Assembly (NCBI GenBank): GCA_903889595.1
Contig: CAISYI010000089.1
Coordinates: 1-64,000 of the forward strand
Direction: 5' to 3'
Source of the DNA: an uncultured beta proteobacterium
Lineage (GTDB): Bacteria; Pseudomonadota; Gammaproteobacteria; Burkholderiales; Burkholderiaceae
DNA length: 64,000 nt
Below the pieces are notes generated by a model. It ran no database searches. It was not told the origin of the DNA and saw nothing but the letters and a program-made list of their open reading frames with translations. Both the position numbers and the translations under genes were made by a program. Positions 46,087 through 56,318 of this stretch are shown here, piece by piece (positions within the stretch are counted from its first letter, which is position 1; each line of letters begins with the position of its first letter).

Positions 46087-48798
46087 TTATTCGGTAGGAT
46101 TCTCATCATTTGTATCTGACGGAGGAGTATTTTCATCATTCACTTCAGACTCTCCAACAATGGTATCGTCATCAGAATTTAAGTCATCCTCATCCATACT
46201 TTCAGAGATTCTTTGCAAACCAGAAAGTACAGTACCCTCGTCCACATTGATTAACTTCACGCCCTGAGTTGATCTACCCATTTCACGTATTTCTGAAACT
46301 CGGGTTCTCACTAAAATACCACCCGTAGTAATCAACATGATCTGGTCTTCTGTAGATACTAATGAAGCGGCAACTAATTTACCGTTGCGATCCGATGTTT
46401 GGATCGCAATCATACCCTTCGTATTTCTACCATGTCTTGTATATTCAGCTATTGGTGTTCTTTTACCAAAACCGTTTTCAGTTGCCGTTAAAACGCTAGA
46501 TGGAACTTTCATGGATGTTTCAGATTGTGTATCTTCAGTTTCACTTGCAGACACAAGCATTGCAATCACCAAGTGACCACCATCTAAATTCATACCTTTA
46601 ACACCACGAGCAGTTCGTCCCATAGGGCGCACATCATTCTCATCAAAACGTACGGCTTTACCTGCATCAGAGAACAACATCACATCATGTTTGCCATCAG
46701 TAATGGCAGCTCCAACCAAAACATCACCATCATCTAAATCAACTGCAATAATTCCACCTTTTCTAGGGTTAGAAAAATCACTTAAAGCTGTTTTCTTGAC
46801 AATACCATTCTTGGTTGCCATAAATACATATTGATTATCAACATAACCCTTAATCGGCAAAATTGTAGTAATTTTTTCACCCTCAATTAAGGGGAACATG
46901 TTAACGATTGGCTTACCTCTGGAGTTACTACTTCCTTGCGGAACTTCCCACACTTTTAACCAATAAAGTCGTCCTCTGTCAGAAAAACAAAGGATTGTGT
47001 CATGTGTATTCGCGACAAATAGGGTTTGAATCCAATCTTCGTCTTTAGTAGTAGTCGCTTTTTTACCTCTACCACCTCTTTTTTGAGCACGGTACTCTGA
47101 TAGTGGCTGACTCTTAAAATAACCGGTATAAGAAAGCGTAACAACTAAGTCTTGTGGAGTAATTAAATCCTCAGTAAACAACTCTGTAGCATTCATTTCA
47201 ATTACAGAGCGACGACCATTATCACTACCCTCTTGACCAAATTCAGCCTTTGACTCGAGCAATTCTTGGTGAATTACAGTAGTAACGCGATCTGGTTTAG
47301 CTAATAGATCAAGGAGATCGGTAATTTGATCCATGACAACTTTATATTCTTGAACAATCTTATCTTGCTCTAACCCAGTTAAACGTTGCAATCGCATTTG
47401 CAAAATTTCTTGCGCTTGATCATCAGATAAGCGATACAAACCGTCTGGTTGTAAACCAAGTGTTGGCGGTAGACGGTCTGGACGATACGCTCCAATTCCA
47501 CCTTGAACATTTTCTCCAGCTCTTACTAACATTTCACGTACCACTTCAGAGTCCCAAACACGTGCAAGTAACTCACGTTTTGCATCTGGTGGAGAAGCTG
47601 CAGCCTTAATCAGAGCAATAAACTCATCAATATTTGCAAGAGCAACAGCTAGACCTTCTAGGACATGACCACGGTCACGAGCCTTACGAAGTTCAAAAAT
47701 AGTTCTACGCGTAACAACTTCCCTACGATGCCTTAAGAAGCATTCGAGTAATTGCTTCAAATTCAATAGTCTTGGCTGGTTGTCTACTAGAGCAACCATA
47801 TTCATACCAAAATTATCTTGTAATTGGGTGTTCTTGTAGAGGTTATTTAGAACCACTTCGGGCACTTCGCCACGTTTTAGCTCAATCACTACTCTCATAC
47901 CAGACTTATCAGACTCATCCCGAATATCAGAAATTCCCTCTATCTTCTTTTCTGTTACTAATTCAGCGATTCTTTCCAACAAATTCTTTTTATTTACTTG
48001 GTATGGCAATTCATCAACAATAATCGATTGTCTCTGACCCTTTTCCATATCTTCAAAGTGGGTCTTAGCCCGCATAATAACTCTGCCGCGACCAGTTCGA
48101 TAACCATCCCTGACACCTTGAATACCATAAATAATACCTGCCGTTGGGAAATCTGGAGCAGGAATAAAGTCAATTAGCTCATCAATCGTACATTCAGGAT
48201 TTGATAATAAGTGCAAAGCACCATTAATTACTTCATCAATGTTATGAGGAGGTATATTGGTGGCCATACCTACAGCAATACCTGAAGATCCGTTAATTAA
48301 TAGATTAGGAATCTTAGCCGGTAAAATTAGTGGTTCATGTTCACTACCGTCATAGTTTGGACCGTAGTTAACAGTGTCTTTATCAATATCTGCTAATAAC
48401 TCATGAGCTATTTTTGATAGACGAATTTCTGTATAACGCATTGCCGCGGCACTATCACCATCGACAGAACCGAAGTTTCCCTGACCATCCACAAGCATGT
48501 AGCGTAAGGAGAAGTTTTGAGCCATACGCACAATTGTGTCGTAAACAGCTGAATCTCCGTGAGGATGATATTTACCGATAACGTCACCGACGATACGGGC
48601 AGATTTTTTGTACGCACGATTCCAATCATTGTTGAGCTCGTGCATTGCAAAAAGAACCCTGCGGTGAACTGGCTTCAAACCATCACGTGCATCGGGCAGC
48701 GCTCGTCCTACGATTACGCTCATTGCGTAGTCCAAATAGGACCGCCGCATTTCGTCTTCTAGTGATACGGGTAGTGTTTCTTTAGCGGCATATTCCAT
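46087..48798 (-). CDS. gyrA: DNA gyrase subunit A
   Basis: [51 protein letters not shown] GyrA box. Confidence 0.98.
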   Translation of the reverse strand: MEYAAKETLPVSLEDEMRRSYLDYAMSVIVGRALPDARDGLKPVHRRVLFAMHELNNDWNRAYKKSARIVGDVIGKYHPHGDSAVYDTIVRMAQNFSLRYMLVDGQGNFGSVDGDSAAAMRYTEIRLSKIAHELLADIDKDTVNYGPNYDGSEHEPLILPAKIPNLLINGSSGIAVGMATNIPPHNIDEVINGALHLLSNPECTIDELIDFIPAPDFPTAGIIYGIQGVRDGYRTGRGRVIMRAKTHFEDMEKGQRQSIIVDELPYQVNKKNLLERIAELVTEKKIEGISDIRDESDKSGMRVVIELKRGEVPEVVLNNLYKNTQLQDNFGMNMVALVDNQPRLLNLKQLLECFLRHRREVVTRRTIFELRKARDRGHVLEGLAVALANIDEFIALIKAAASPPDAKRELLARVWDSEVVREMLVRAGENVQGGIGAYRPDRLPPTLGLQPDGLYRLSDDQAQEILQMRLQRLTGLEQDKIVQEYKVVMDQITDLLDLLAKPDRVTTVIHQELLESKAEFGQEGSDNGRRSVIEMNATELFTEDLITPQDLVVTLSYTGYFKSQPLSEYRAQKRGGRGKKATTTKDEDWIQTLFVANTHDTILCFSDRGRLYWLKVWEVPQGSSNSRGKPIVNMFPLIEGEKITTILPIKGYVDNQYVFMATKNGIVKKTALSDFSNPRKGGIIAVDLDDGDVLVGAAITDGKHDVMLFSDAGKAVRFDENDVRPMGRTARGVKGMNLDGGHLVIAMLVSASETEDTQSETSMKVPSSVLTATENGFGKRTPIAEYTRHGRNTKGMIAIQTSDRNGKLVAASLVSTEDQIMLITTGGILVRTRVSEIREMGRSTQGVKLINVDEGTVLSGLQRISESMDEDDLNSDDDTIVGESEVNDENTPPSDTNDENPTE

Positions 48799-48968
48799 TA
48801 AATTATTTTACCATGCGAAATAACAACACTTCAGAAATTTTGTTGTTAAATGTTTGATTTGTAATAAAGCCACAAACTACAATAAACATGTTGTTATAAT
48901 TTAGAAGTAATTTTAATCAAAAGTTAACCAAAATACTTAATTCAATGAATTTAAGAGGAAGATAAAAT

Positions 48969-49613
48969 ATGAACCAAACTACTCGCACAGTTAGATTAGC
49001 TACAATTACAGCTGCATTATTGGCTGTCTCAGGCTTCGCGCAAGCTCAAAACATCGATAACTGGGCGTCCGGCTCAGGCACAACAAACGCTCGTTCTGGT
49101 GGTGATTCATCACTTTGCTGGAGAGACAGTTTCTGGACTCCTGCAACTGCTGCTGTAGATTGTGACGGCGCAATCAAGCCAGCTCCAAAAGCTGCACCTG
49201 CAGCACCTGCTGCTGCTGCACCAGCTCCTGCACCGGCTCCAGCTCCTGTAGTTTCAAGCACTAAAGTTACATTATTAGCTGATGCATTATTTGACTTTGA
49301 TAAGTCTGTTATCAAGCCTGAAGGTGCTGCTAAATTAAACGATTTATCATCTAAGTTAAAAGCTGTTACTGTTGAAGTGATTATCGTAATCGGTCACACT
49401 GACAATATCGGTAGCCTTGCATACAACAAGAAATTATCTCTCAAGCGTGCTGAAGCTGTTAAAGCATATTTGGTTAAAAATGGCGTAGAAGCTAGCCGTG
49501 TTTACACTGAAGGTAAAGCTTTCTCAGAGCCAGTTGCTGACAACAAAACTGCTGCTGGCCGTGCATTAAACCGCCGCGCTATCGTAGAAGTTGTAGGTAC
49601 AAAAAAGAACTAA
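48969..49613 (+). CDS. ompA: OmpA-family outer membrane protein with Ala/Pro-rich linker
   Basis: Signal peptide, APAAPAAAAPAPAPAPAPVV linker, LFDFDKSVIKPEG and GHTDNIGSLAYNKKLSLKRAEAV. Confidence 0.94.
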   Translation: MNQTTRTVRLATITAALLAVSGFAQAQNIDNWASGSGTTNARSGGDSSLCWRDSFWTPATAAVDCDGAIKPAPKAAPAAPAAAAPAPAPAPAPVVSSTKVTLLADALFDFDKSVIKPEGAAKLNDLSSKLKAVTVEVIIVIGHTDNIGSLAYNKKLSLKRAEAVKAYLVKNGVEASRVYTEGKAFSEPVADNKTAAGRALNRRAIVEVVGTKKN

Positions 49614-49632
49614 TCTAATTAGCTCTTTCCAT

Positions 49633-49660
49633 AAAGCCCGGTTATCCGGGCTTTTTTTTA
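49633..49660 (+). terminator. Rho-independent terminator of ompA
   Basis: AAGCCCGG-ttat-CCGGGCTT followed by T8. Confidence 0.92.
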
Positions 49661-49742
49661 CTCCAACTATTTGCAACAGAATAAAAAGATTATTTCAATA
49701 TGTTGGATAATCGTTCTTACTGAACAATATAATCCTTTAAAA

Positions 49743-50447
49743 ATGAATACCGAAAACAAAGATCAAGCAGAGTTAGATAAATTTAGTGAACTCGCCAGTC
49801 GTTGGTGGGACGAAACAAGTGAATTTAAGCCACTTCACGCAATCAATCCGCTTCGCTTAGATTGGATTCAGAGCAAAACAGTAGTTTCAAAGATGAAGAT
49901 CATTGATATTGGTTGTGGCGGCGGGATTTTATCTGAGTCCTTAGCCAAGTGTGGTGCAGATACAACTGGTATTGATTTATCCAGTAAAGCCTTAAAAGTA
50001 GCCAAATTGCATGCCTTAGAAACACAAACATCAGTTCAATATGAATTGATCAGTGCAGAAGAAATGGCTGCAAAAAATCCAGAAGCATTTGATATCGTAA
50101 CGTGTATGGAAATGCTTGAACATGTGCCAGATCCAAAATCTATTGTTCTAGCAGCGGCTAAAATGGCTAAACCAGGTGGTACTTTATTTTTTAGCACCTT
50201 AAATCGTAATTTAAAGTCCTATTTAATGGCGATTATCGGTGCAGAATATATTCTGAACCTTTTGCCCAAGGGAACCCATGATTATGCAAAATTCATCAAA
50301 CCTTCGGAGTTAACTTCCTTTACTAGAGATGCTGGCTTAGAGCCACTAGATATGACAGGCCTTCACTTCAACCCTATTACAGATCATTATTACCTGGGTC
50401 CAGGCGTGGATGTCAACTACATGATTGCCGTCAGAAAACCTCTTTAA
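49743..50447 (+). CDS. ubiG: Ubiquinone biosynthesis O-methyltransferase UbiG; likely start MNTENKDQ
   Basis: RWWDETSEFKPLHAINPLRLDWI, IDIGCGGGILSESLAKCGADTTGID, TLNRNLKSY. Confidence 0.95.
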   Translation: MNTENKDQAELDKFSELASRWWDETSEFKPLHAINPLRLDWIQSKTVVSKMKIIDIGCGGGILSESLAKCGADTTGIDLSSKALKVAKLHALETQTSVQYELISAEEMAAKNPEAFDIVTCMEMLEHVPDPKSIVLAAAKMAKPGGTLFFSTLNRNLKSYLMAIIGAEYILNLLPKGTHDYAKFIKPSELTSFTRDAGLEPLDMTGLHFNPITDHYYLGPGVDVNYMIAVRKPL

Positions 50448-50485
50448 TTTTTCTTCAAATACTGACCCAAACAGAAGGTAAACCT

Positions 50486-51172
50486 TTGACTACTCCTTTG
50501 AAATCTGTTCGAGCCCCCACCTATGAAAGTGTTTTGTTTGATTTAGATGGCACCCTAGCAGATACGGCCCCCGATCTTGCGGCTGCAGCAAATCAGTTAT
50601 TAATATCCAGAGGGTTAAGTCCAAAACCTTTGGAGTTATTGAGACCGATGGCATCCATGGGGGCAAGAGGTTTAATCAAAGTCGCTTTAGGAATTGAGGC
50701 AGATGATCCTAGTTTTTTGTCAATTCGTGATGAGTTTTTAAATAATTATGAACAAGCAATCCATGTTCATACAGAGCTTTTTCAAGGGATTGAAGCCCTA
50801 CTCGATCAATTAGACCATCACCGTATCCCTTGGGGGATCGTAACAAATAAACAAGAACGCTTTACGCATCCATTGGTTAAAAGTATGCGACTTGATCAAA
50901 GAACTCCAGCTATTGTGAGTGGCGATACGACCGCATACCCCAAACCCCACCCAGCCCCCATCCTTTTATGTGCCCAAATGCTAAAGATTGATCCAAGTAA
51001 ATCGATCTATGTTGGCGATGATTTAAGGGATATTCAGGCAGGTCACGCTGCTGGAATGCATACTATTGCTGCTGCTTACGGCTATTGTGGTGAAGAATCA
51101 CCAGCGCATAGCTGGGGTGCAACCTACCTCGTTCAAAACCCTTCTGAAATTGAGGATATCCTTTTTAAGTAA
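50486..51172 (+). CDS. gph: Phosphoglycolate phosphatase
   Basis: LFDLDGTLADTAPDLAAAAN, VTNKQE, YVGDDLRDIQAGHAAGM; follows ubiG. Confidence 0.93.
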   Translation: MTTPLKSVRAPTYESVLFDLDGTLADTAPDLAAAANQLLISRGLSPKPLELLRPMASMGARGLIKVALGIEADDPSFLSIRDEFLNNYEQAIHVHTELFQGIEALLDQLDHHRIPWGIVTNKQERFTHPLVKSMRLDQRTPAIVSGDTTAYPKPHPAPILLCAQMLKIDPSKSIYVGDDLRDIQAGHAAGMHTIAAAYGYCGEESPAHSWGATYLVQNPSEIEDILFK

Positions 51173-51222
51173 AAAGGACTAGAATAATCATCTATTCTGT
51201 GAAAGCATGAAAGAGCATCATT

Positions 51223-51582
51223 GGGACCGACTTGGTTTCGACGTGGATTGCGAAGCACGGAGGGCATACCGAGGACCCGTTATCTCGTAAATCAATGGGA
51301 ATTGTAATAACTGCTAACGACGAACGTTACGCACTAGCAGCCTAAGGGCTGTGGCCCTCGTACCAGTTTGCCGATAGGTTGGGGTAGAAATACCATTCGA
51401 GGTCATTTATATCGGATCGTGCCATTAAAGGTCACTGTTAATGGAGCTAGAACTAAAGGGAATCGTTCCTGTAAAGCGTGTTAATCCGCGTTGCATGAAT
51501 TAAATCAAATGATATAACTAAGTATGTAGAACTCTTTGTAGAGGATTTGCGGACGCGGGTTCGATTCCCGCCGGTTCCACCA
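51223..51582 (+). ncRNA. ssrA: Transfer-messenger RNA (tmRNA)
   Basis: 5' GGGACCGACTTGGTTTCGACG, tag ORF gctAACGACGAACGTTACGCACTAGCAGCCTAA ((A)NDERYALAA), 3' GGGTTCGATTCCCGCCGGTTCCACCA; ends pair. Confidence 0.97.
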
Positions 51583-51591
51583 AAACCTTAA

Positions 51592-51622
51592 AAGCCAACC
51601 CTAACCCGGTTGGCTTTTTTTT
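51592..51622 (+). terminator. Rho-independent terminator of ssrA
   Basis: AAGCCAACC / GGTTGGCTT stem plus T8. Confidence 0.9.
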
Positions 51623-51748
51623 ATCAATCTCTAGAAACCAATTCCATTTTAGTATGGCAACCTTCCGTAATTCCGTTGGATTTTGAAAACCGCCACATCC
51701 TAATAATCGGCTCTAACCTAGAACGAATCGTCTGAGTAATGTAGCAAA

Positions 51749-52513
51749 TTAATTTTTATTTTGCTGGTTTAAATGCATTAATTTGATGTATTTGTAATAC
51801 GAAGCTTGCCCATTTGAAATCGCAAGTGCAAAACCGTATTTGCCATCCAAAAATCCAAGACGCAAAATAAATGTCCGAAAGAATGCCCAAAATCCGTGGA
51901 CAAGCGCAGAAAATAAAGAAGAAGATTTCCCCTTTTGAAAAGCTTGCTCAGCACCTAAAGTTGAGTAGCGATTTACCTTTTGAATGACTTGTTCAAAATT
52001 ACGATAACTGTAATGTATTAAATGATTTTTAAGTTTTTTTGTTTTACCATTCGGTATTAAGCGTTCATGCACTAAATGGTCTGAGAACTGTGCATGACCT
52101 CTTTTAAACAAACGGTCCACATAATCTGGATACCATCCACTATGATGGATAAACGTACCGCAATATTGACTCAGTCTTGGTATAGAAAAACAAATAATAT
52201 CTTGTGAATCAGATAAGGCAGATTTCATCTCATAAATTAATTCAGGAGTTAATCTTTCATCAGCATCGATTGATAAAACCCATTCGTGGGTTACATGACC
52301 GAGAGCGACATTTTTTTGAGGGCCAAATCCAGGCCATGAAGTAGTTTGAATAACTTTTGCTTGAAATTGTTCTGCTATCTTAACAGTGCCATCTGTACTT
52401 TCATTGTCGACTACAATAATTTCATCTACGAAATCAGATAGAGAGTTGAGACATTCTGCAATGTTTAGAATTTCATTTTTGGTGATGATAATTGCAGAAA
52501 TTTTAGGAGTCAT
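51749..52513 (-). CDS. Glycosyltransferase family 2 (LPS core-type)
   Basis: SAIIITKNEILNIAECLNSL, VDNESTDGTVKIAE, VLSIDADERLTPEL. Confidence 0.9.
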   Translation of the reverse strand: MTPKISAIIITKNEILNIAECLNSLSDFVDEIIVVDNESTDGTVKIAEQFQAKVIQTTSWPGFGPQKNVALGHVTHEWVLSIDADERLTPELIYEMKSALSDSQDIICFSIPRLSQYCGTFIHHSGWYPDYVDRLFKRGHAQFSDHLVHERLIPNGKTKKLKNHLIHYSYRNFEQVIQKVNRYSTLGAEQAFQKGKSSSLFSALVHGFWAFFRTFILRLGFLDGKYGFALAISNGQASYYKYIKLMHLNQQNKN

Positions 52514-52682
52514 TTAATAAAAAGTTAAAAAAGCGATGAAAAAACATAGTGTCATTAAAATCTGATTAATTGGCCAATATACAGGATAACAATTATCATC
52601 GTCTCCTATCAATATAGTCACTTAGCTGCCTTCTGCATGGAGTCTATCCTCACACCAAGTAAATCCCCACACAGACATTTCT

Positions 52683-52738
52683 GGTTCGCCGGTTCAACCA
52701 AAGCCTTAAAAACTAACCTCACCCGGTTGGCTTTTTTT
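52683..52738 (+). repeat. Decayed partial copy of the ssrA 3' end plus its terminator (copy B)
   Basis: ggttcgccggttcaaccaaagccttaaaaactaacctcacccggttggcttttttt aligns with ...cgccggttccaccaaaaccttaaaagccaaccctaacccggttggcttttttt at 51569-51621. Confidence 0.85.
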
Positions 52739-52892
52739 GACAACTACCGGGTAATTTCGGACTGCGTAGAGAGTCATTTATTCCAACAAATATAAAGAAA
52801 GCCTTGGTTTAGAGCCTCTTTAATTCAATGAAATACTTTCAGCTTTAACTTACCTAAATTATTAAATCAGCCTTTAGATAGATGTTAATTTT

Positions 52893-54200
52893 TTAAGTAT
52901 TAACAACCTTTACGTCTTGCCCAGCTCTAAATAAGCCATGAGGCATTCGATGAAGTGATTCGAAACCATTTTTCGTAACTCTTACCAGTTCACCAAATTG
53001 CACACCAGCTTTTTGATCAGGAGTAATGACATTAGGTTGAACAACCATACACATATTTTCTTTTAATTCCATATCTACAGGATGTCCAGAGGGACGACTT
53101 TTGGAACCTAAAATTGGTGCAAAATATCCACCACCATAGCCATGAACCAAATCGTCATTAGTTGTAAAGCCATTACGTTCGATTATTCCCGAGGCTTCTA
53201 TTAATTCTTTGGTATTTACCCCTGGGCGAATCACTTTCGTAATACTGTTAAAGGCGCTGTATGCAGTTTGATGCAAATCCTTGTAAAGAGAAGTTGGCTC
53301 AGCATCCACCGAAAACCCTCTTAAAACTTGACCAGAATAATCCCAAAATGAGGCGGATAGTTCACAAAAAACAAAATCTCCTTTTTGGATTTTTCTTCTG
53401 GAGGTGAATTGTCTTGGTACACATACATCTGGTGATTTCATCGGTGTTGAACCAATGTAATGAATCCAGTTATTTCCACCAAGACCAATATAAGTTCTTT
53501 CAATGAGATCAGCAAGTTCGTGTTCAGTCATGCCAGGGCGAGTTCCTTTAATTAGGGCGGTCATTCCTAAATCACTCATTGCCGCACCAATTCTTAGCCA
53601 AGAAATTTCTTCTTCTGATTTAATCATTCTTAACTTGATATATTCGTTATCTAGACTCACCACTTGATGTTTAGATTCCAGAATTTTCCAACGTGGTCCA
53701 ACTAAGGGGCCAATGACACCAATTTTTTTAGCGTTTTGTTTTGCCAAAAACTCCATCAAAGGAGCCATTCCCTTATCTCCTCCCCAAATGACTTCAGTAT
53801 CTCTAGCAAGCATCTTTGCTTGAGCTACGTGATTATGGTATTCCACGAACATTGTAGAGTTTTGATTGGGCCTAAAGACAGTAAGAGCTTGTTGAGTTCC
53901 AGGCCAATTGGTAAGCCATCGTGTGGCATTACCGAGTCCTCCAGCAGTCACCACAAGGACCGTATCGATTTCTTGTGCGTTCATTACATCCACAAGAGCT
54001 TGTTTTCTTCTCGAGTATTCTTGTTCCGTAAATTGGGGATAAGGTTGATCGAAGATAGATCGGAAATTAGATGGCAGTTTTAAGTAATCTGCAGGATTCA
54101 TTCCCTCAAATGATTTAGCATGAGATGAACTGTTAGTGAGAAGTAAGCCTGCACCTACGCCGCCACTCACAAGAAGTTTTTCAAAGGATCTTCTATCCAT
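52893..54200 (-). CDS. M24 (pita-bread) family protein with twin-Arg-like leader; metal-ligand positions appear degenerate
   Basis: MDRRSFEKLLVSGGVGAGLLL leader; creatinase-like N-domain; KGDFVFCELSASFWDYSGQVLRGF, VHGYGGGYF, MCMVVQPNVITP. Confidence 0.75.
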   Translation of the reverse strand: MDRRSFEKLLVSGGVGAGLLLTNSSSHAKSFEGMNPADYLKLPSNFRSIFDQPYPQFTEQEYSRRKQALVDVMNAQEIDTVLVVTAGGLGNATRWLTNWPGTQQALTVFRPNQNSTMFVEYHNHVAQAKMLARDTEVIWGGDKGMAPLMEFLAKQNAKKIGVIGPLVGPRWKILESKHQVVSLDNEYIKLRMIKSEEEISWLRIGAAMSDLGMTALIKGTRPGMTEHELADLIERTYIGLGGNNWIHYIGSTPMKSPDVCVPRQFTSRRKIQKGDFVFCELSASFWDYSGQVLRGFSVDAEPTSLYKDLHQTAYSAFNSITKVIRPGVNTKELIEASGIIERNGFTTNDDLVHGYGGGYFAPILGSKSRPSGHPVDMELKENMCMVVQPNVITPDQKAGVQFGELVRVTKNGFESLHRMPHGLFRAGQDVKVVNT

Positions 54201-54499
54201 GATGTGTCTCCATTTAGAATTTTATTATTTGTATTCTATATCTAAAGGCTTGAAATAACAAAAACCATTCAATTATTGAGCTTACTGCACAGTCAGCAGA
54301 TTCGTACTGTTGCGATAGCTTTTTCACAACTAGCTCTTGAGATTTACACCTGAAATTTAAGGCGTTTTTTTATAAGTGATGACTTATTTAACCTATAGGT
54401 ATATCGCCTACTTTAATTTATCTCCTATTAGGGTTAGAGTTTGGAGAGAAAATAAGGAGATTTCATGCAGAATATAATCAAATTTACGGAACAGAAAAT

Positions 54500-54883
54500 A
54501 TGATTCAATTATTAAAACCTAAAACAATTTCAGCACCTAACGGAACCTATTCTCACGGTGTTCTAGTTTCTGAAGCATCCAAATTCCTAGTTATCTCTGG
54601 TCAAGTTGCAATCAAATCTGACGGTACAGTTCCAGACTCATTGATTGACCAATGTGAGGTAGTATGGGGGAATATACTCGCCATACTTGAAGAGTCTGAC
54701 ATGTCAGTAAACAACCTAATTAAAATTAATTCTTATTTAACAAGTCCTCAACAAATCAAAGATTTTGTAGAAATCAGAGCAAAATATCTTCAAGGTCATT
54801 GTCCAGCTTCAACGCTAGTTGTAGTTTCAGCTTTAGCTGATCCAAGATTTTTAGTTGAAATTGAGGGCTATGCCTCTATTTAA
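54500..54883 (+). CDS. RidA/YjgF family protein
   Basis: LVISGQVAIKSDGTVP, NLIKINSYLTSPQQIKDFVEIRAKYL, PASTLVVVSALADPRFLVEIEG. Confidence 0.92.
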   Translation: MIQLLKPKTISAPNGTYSHGVLVSEASKFLVISGQVAIKSDGTVPDSLIDQCEVVWGNILAILEESDMSVNNLIKINSYLTSPQQIKDFVEIRAKYLQGHCPASTLVVVSALADPRFLVEIEGYASI

Positions 54884-54971
54884 CTCCGGTCATATCTAAA
54901 ACAGTTCATATATCCGTTGGCTAGCCTTAGGAATTAATTCCGAAGAATCTATTCGTGGGGTTTTGACTTCT

Positions 54972-55036
54972 CTAAGTAGTTAGAGTTTTATGTAGAAGAT
55001 TTGCCATCGTGGGTTTGATTCCCGCGGGTTTCACCA
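54972..55036 (+). repeat. Decayed copy of the ssrA 3' tRNA-like domain (copy C)
   Basis: ctaagtagttagagttttatgtagaagatttgccatcgtgggtttgattcccgcgggtttcacca aligns without gaps to 51518-51582; 51 of 65 identical by hand count. Confidence 0.88.
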
Positions 55037-55053
55037 ATAGGTAAGTTAGTTAT

Positions 55054-55072
55054 GGGCTTTAGGCCCTTTTTG
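55054..55072 (+). terminator. Short hairpin plus T-tract terminator-like element after copy C
   Basis: gggctttaggccctttttg. Confidence 0.5.
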
Positions 55073-55078
55073 TTTGAC

Positions 55079-55585
55079 CTATAGTCCCTGCAATTCAATT
55101 AGGTATTGATCAAGCTTAGCAAAAGTACCGTCAAAACCTATTTGCATACCTGCACGAGCTGCGTCAAAAGTTGCAATACCCACTTCATCACTTTCATGTG
55201 GCTCCCACGAAATGGTGTAAATCGTACCGCCACTTGAACTATCTTGAAAAGTAGAAGTTACACACATATATGCTGGCCAGGTAGGCGCCATCGGATGATG
55301 ACTTAATCCTCCATCTTTATTGGAAAAACTTTGTAAGTGAACTAATTTGAGCTCGGGATCGATTTCTTTATATTCTTGCAAGCCCCACATTTGCATTCCA
55401 TGTGGCCCTTCAATGCCGTAAAAATAACGACCACCCACCCTAAAGTCAATCTCTACATGAATAGTATGAAACCCCTGAGGACTAAGCCAATTTTTAAGGT
55501 GCTCGGCTTGCGTTTGAACAGCCCAAAGTAAAGTTCTTGGCGCCTGAAATTCTCGGGTGATCTGAAATGGTGTGATGGAGTTCAT
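55079..55585 (-). CDS. SRPBCC/AHSA1-domain protein
   Basis: ITREFQAPRTLLWAVQTQAEHLKNWLSPQGF; GVRYFYGIEGP-like region; W and Gly-rich cyclase-fold pattern. Confidence 0.88.
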   Translation of the reverse strand: MNSITPFQITREFQAPRTLLWAVQTQAEHLKNWLSPQGFHTIHVEIDFRVGGRYFYGIEGPHGMQMWGLQEYKEIDPELKLVHLQSFSNKDGGLSHHPMAPTWPAYMCVTSTFQDSSSGGTIYTISWEPHESDEVGIATFDAARAGMQIGFDGTFAKLDQYLIELQGL

Positions 55586-55753
55586 GATATTTTCCAATAG
55601 TTATTTGATTTTATTCTTAGATAGCCATTTAGTTATCGATTCCTATGAAAAACTAAGAGAAACTCATTTAAAGCAGAGCTCGACTAAACTTTTCTGCAAA
55701 TAATTTAACTTATCATAAGACTCAAATATTACCAACGAATCGATTCACAAGCC

Positions 55754-55768
55754 CCCCGCGTTCCACCA
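55754..55768 (+). repeat. Possible third, very short remnant of the ssrA 3' end (copy D)
   Basis: ccccgcgttccacca, preceded by tcgattc at 55740-55746; compare tcgattcccgccggttccacca. Confidence 0.4.
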
Positions 55769-55861
55769 GTTAAATGCTTTGCCTATTTTTTTAACTATCG
55801 TATTTCTTCGCACTATTTAATAACAAAGAAAAAATTAATAAGTCATTAAATCCATTTAATA

Positions 55862-55982
55862 GGACATAATTAGATAATTTCACTTAATATGATTACTATA
55901 ACGGACATTATGAAAATATATTTAAATATCTCATTAAGTATGCTATATTGGACATTATGAAAATAATGGAGCTAATATGTCC
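55862..55982 (+). promoter_or_regulatory. Operator-like repeat array upstream of hipBA
   Basis: ggacattatgaaaata repeated exactly at 55903-55918 and 55950-55965; additional ggacat at 55862 and inverted atgtcc at 55977-55982 over the start codon. Confidence 0.65.
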
Positions 55983-56318
55983 GCTATCGGTGACTTTTTA
56001 ACAGACTTTGAAAATATGAGTGAGTTTGGTGCTAGGTTGCGCTCCAGAAGGCTTGAACGCAATATAACAACTGAAGCTCTCGCAGAGAAAACTGGGCTTA
56101 ATCGTAAAACGATTATGGAGTTAGAGGCGGGTCGAGACGTGAGGTTAACCTCAGTGATCAAAGTATTACGAGCCCTCCAACTGTTGGGAGTTTTAAATAC
56201 CGCACTTCCAGATACACTTCCTGGAGGAGAGGCGCTATCAACTCGCGGGCAACCAAGAGTTCGCGCCTACCGATCAACTTCTCCCAAAAAACCTCCTCTA
56301 ATCAATGTCGGACACTAA
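55977..56318 (+). CDS. hipB: HipB-like XRE-family antitoxin
   Basis: FGARLRSRRLERNITTEALAEKTGLNRKTIMELEAGRDVRLTSVIKVLRAL HTH; overlaps hipA. Confidence 0.88.
   Translation: MSAIGDFLTDFENMSEFGARLRSRRLERNITTEALAEKTGLNRKTIMELEAGRDVRLTSVIKVLRALQLLGVLNTALPDTLPGGEALSTRGQPRVRAYRSTSPKKPPLINVGH

Noticed and set aside
46337-48762. Several ORFs overlapping gyrA on either strand
   Set aside because: Shadow ORFs of a highly conserved gene; no supporting evidence.
49046-49315. 89-aa Gly/Ala-rich antisense ORF in ompA
   Set aside because: Mirror of the Ala/Pro linker codons; a compositional artefact.
54972-55036. Possible functional standalone tRNA
   Set aside because: Only the T-arm and acceptor 3' half are recognisable; no 5' acceptor partner, D-arm or anticodon arm, so annotated as an ssrA relic instead.
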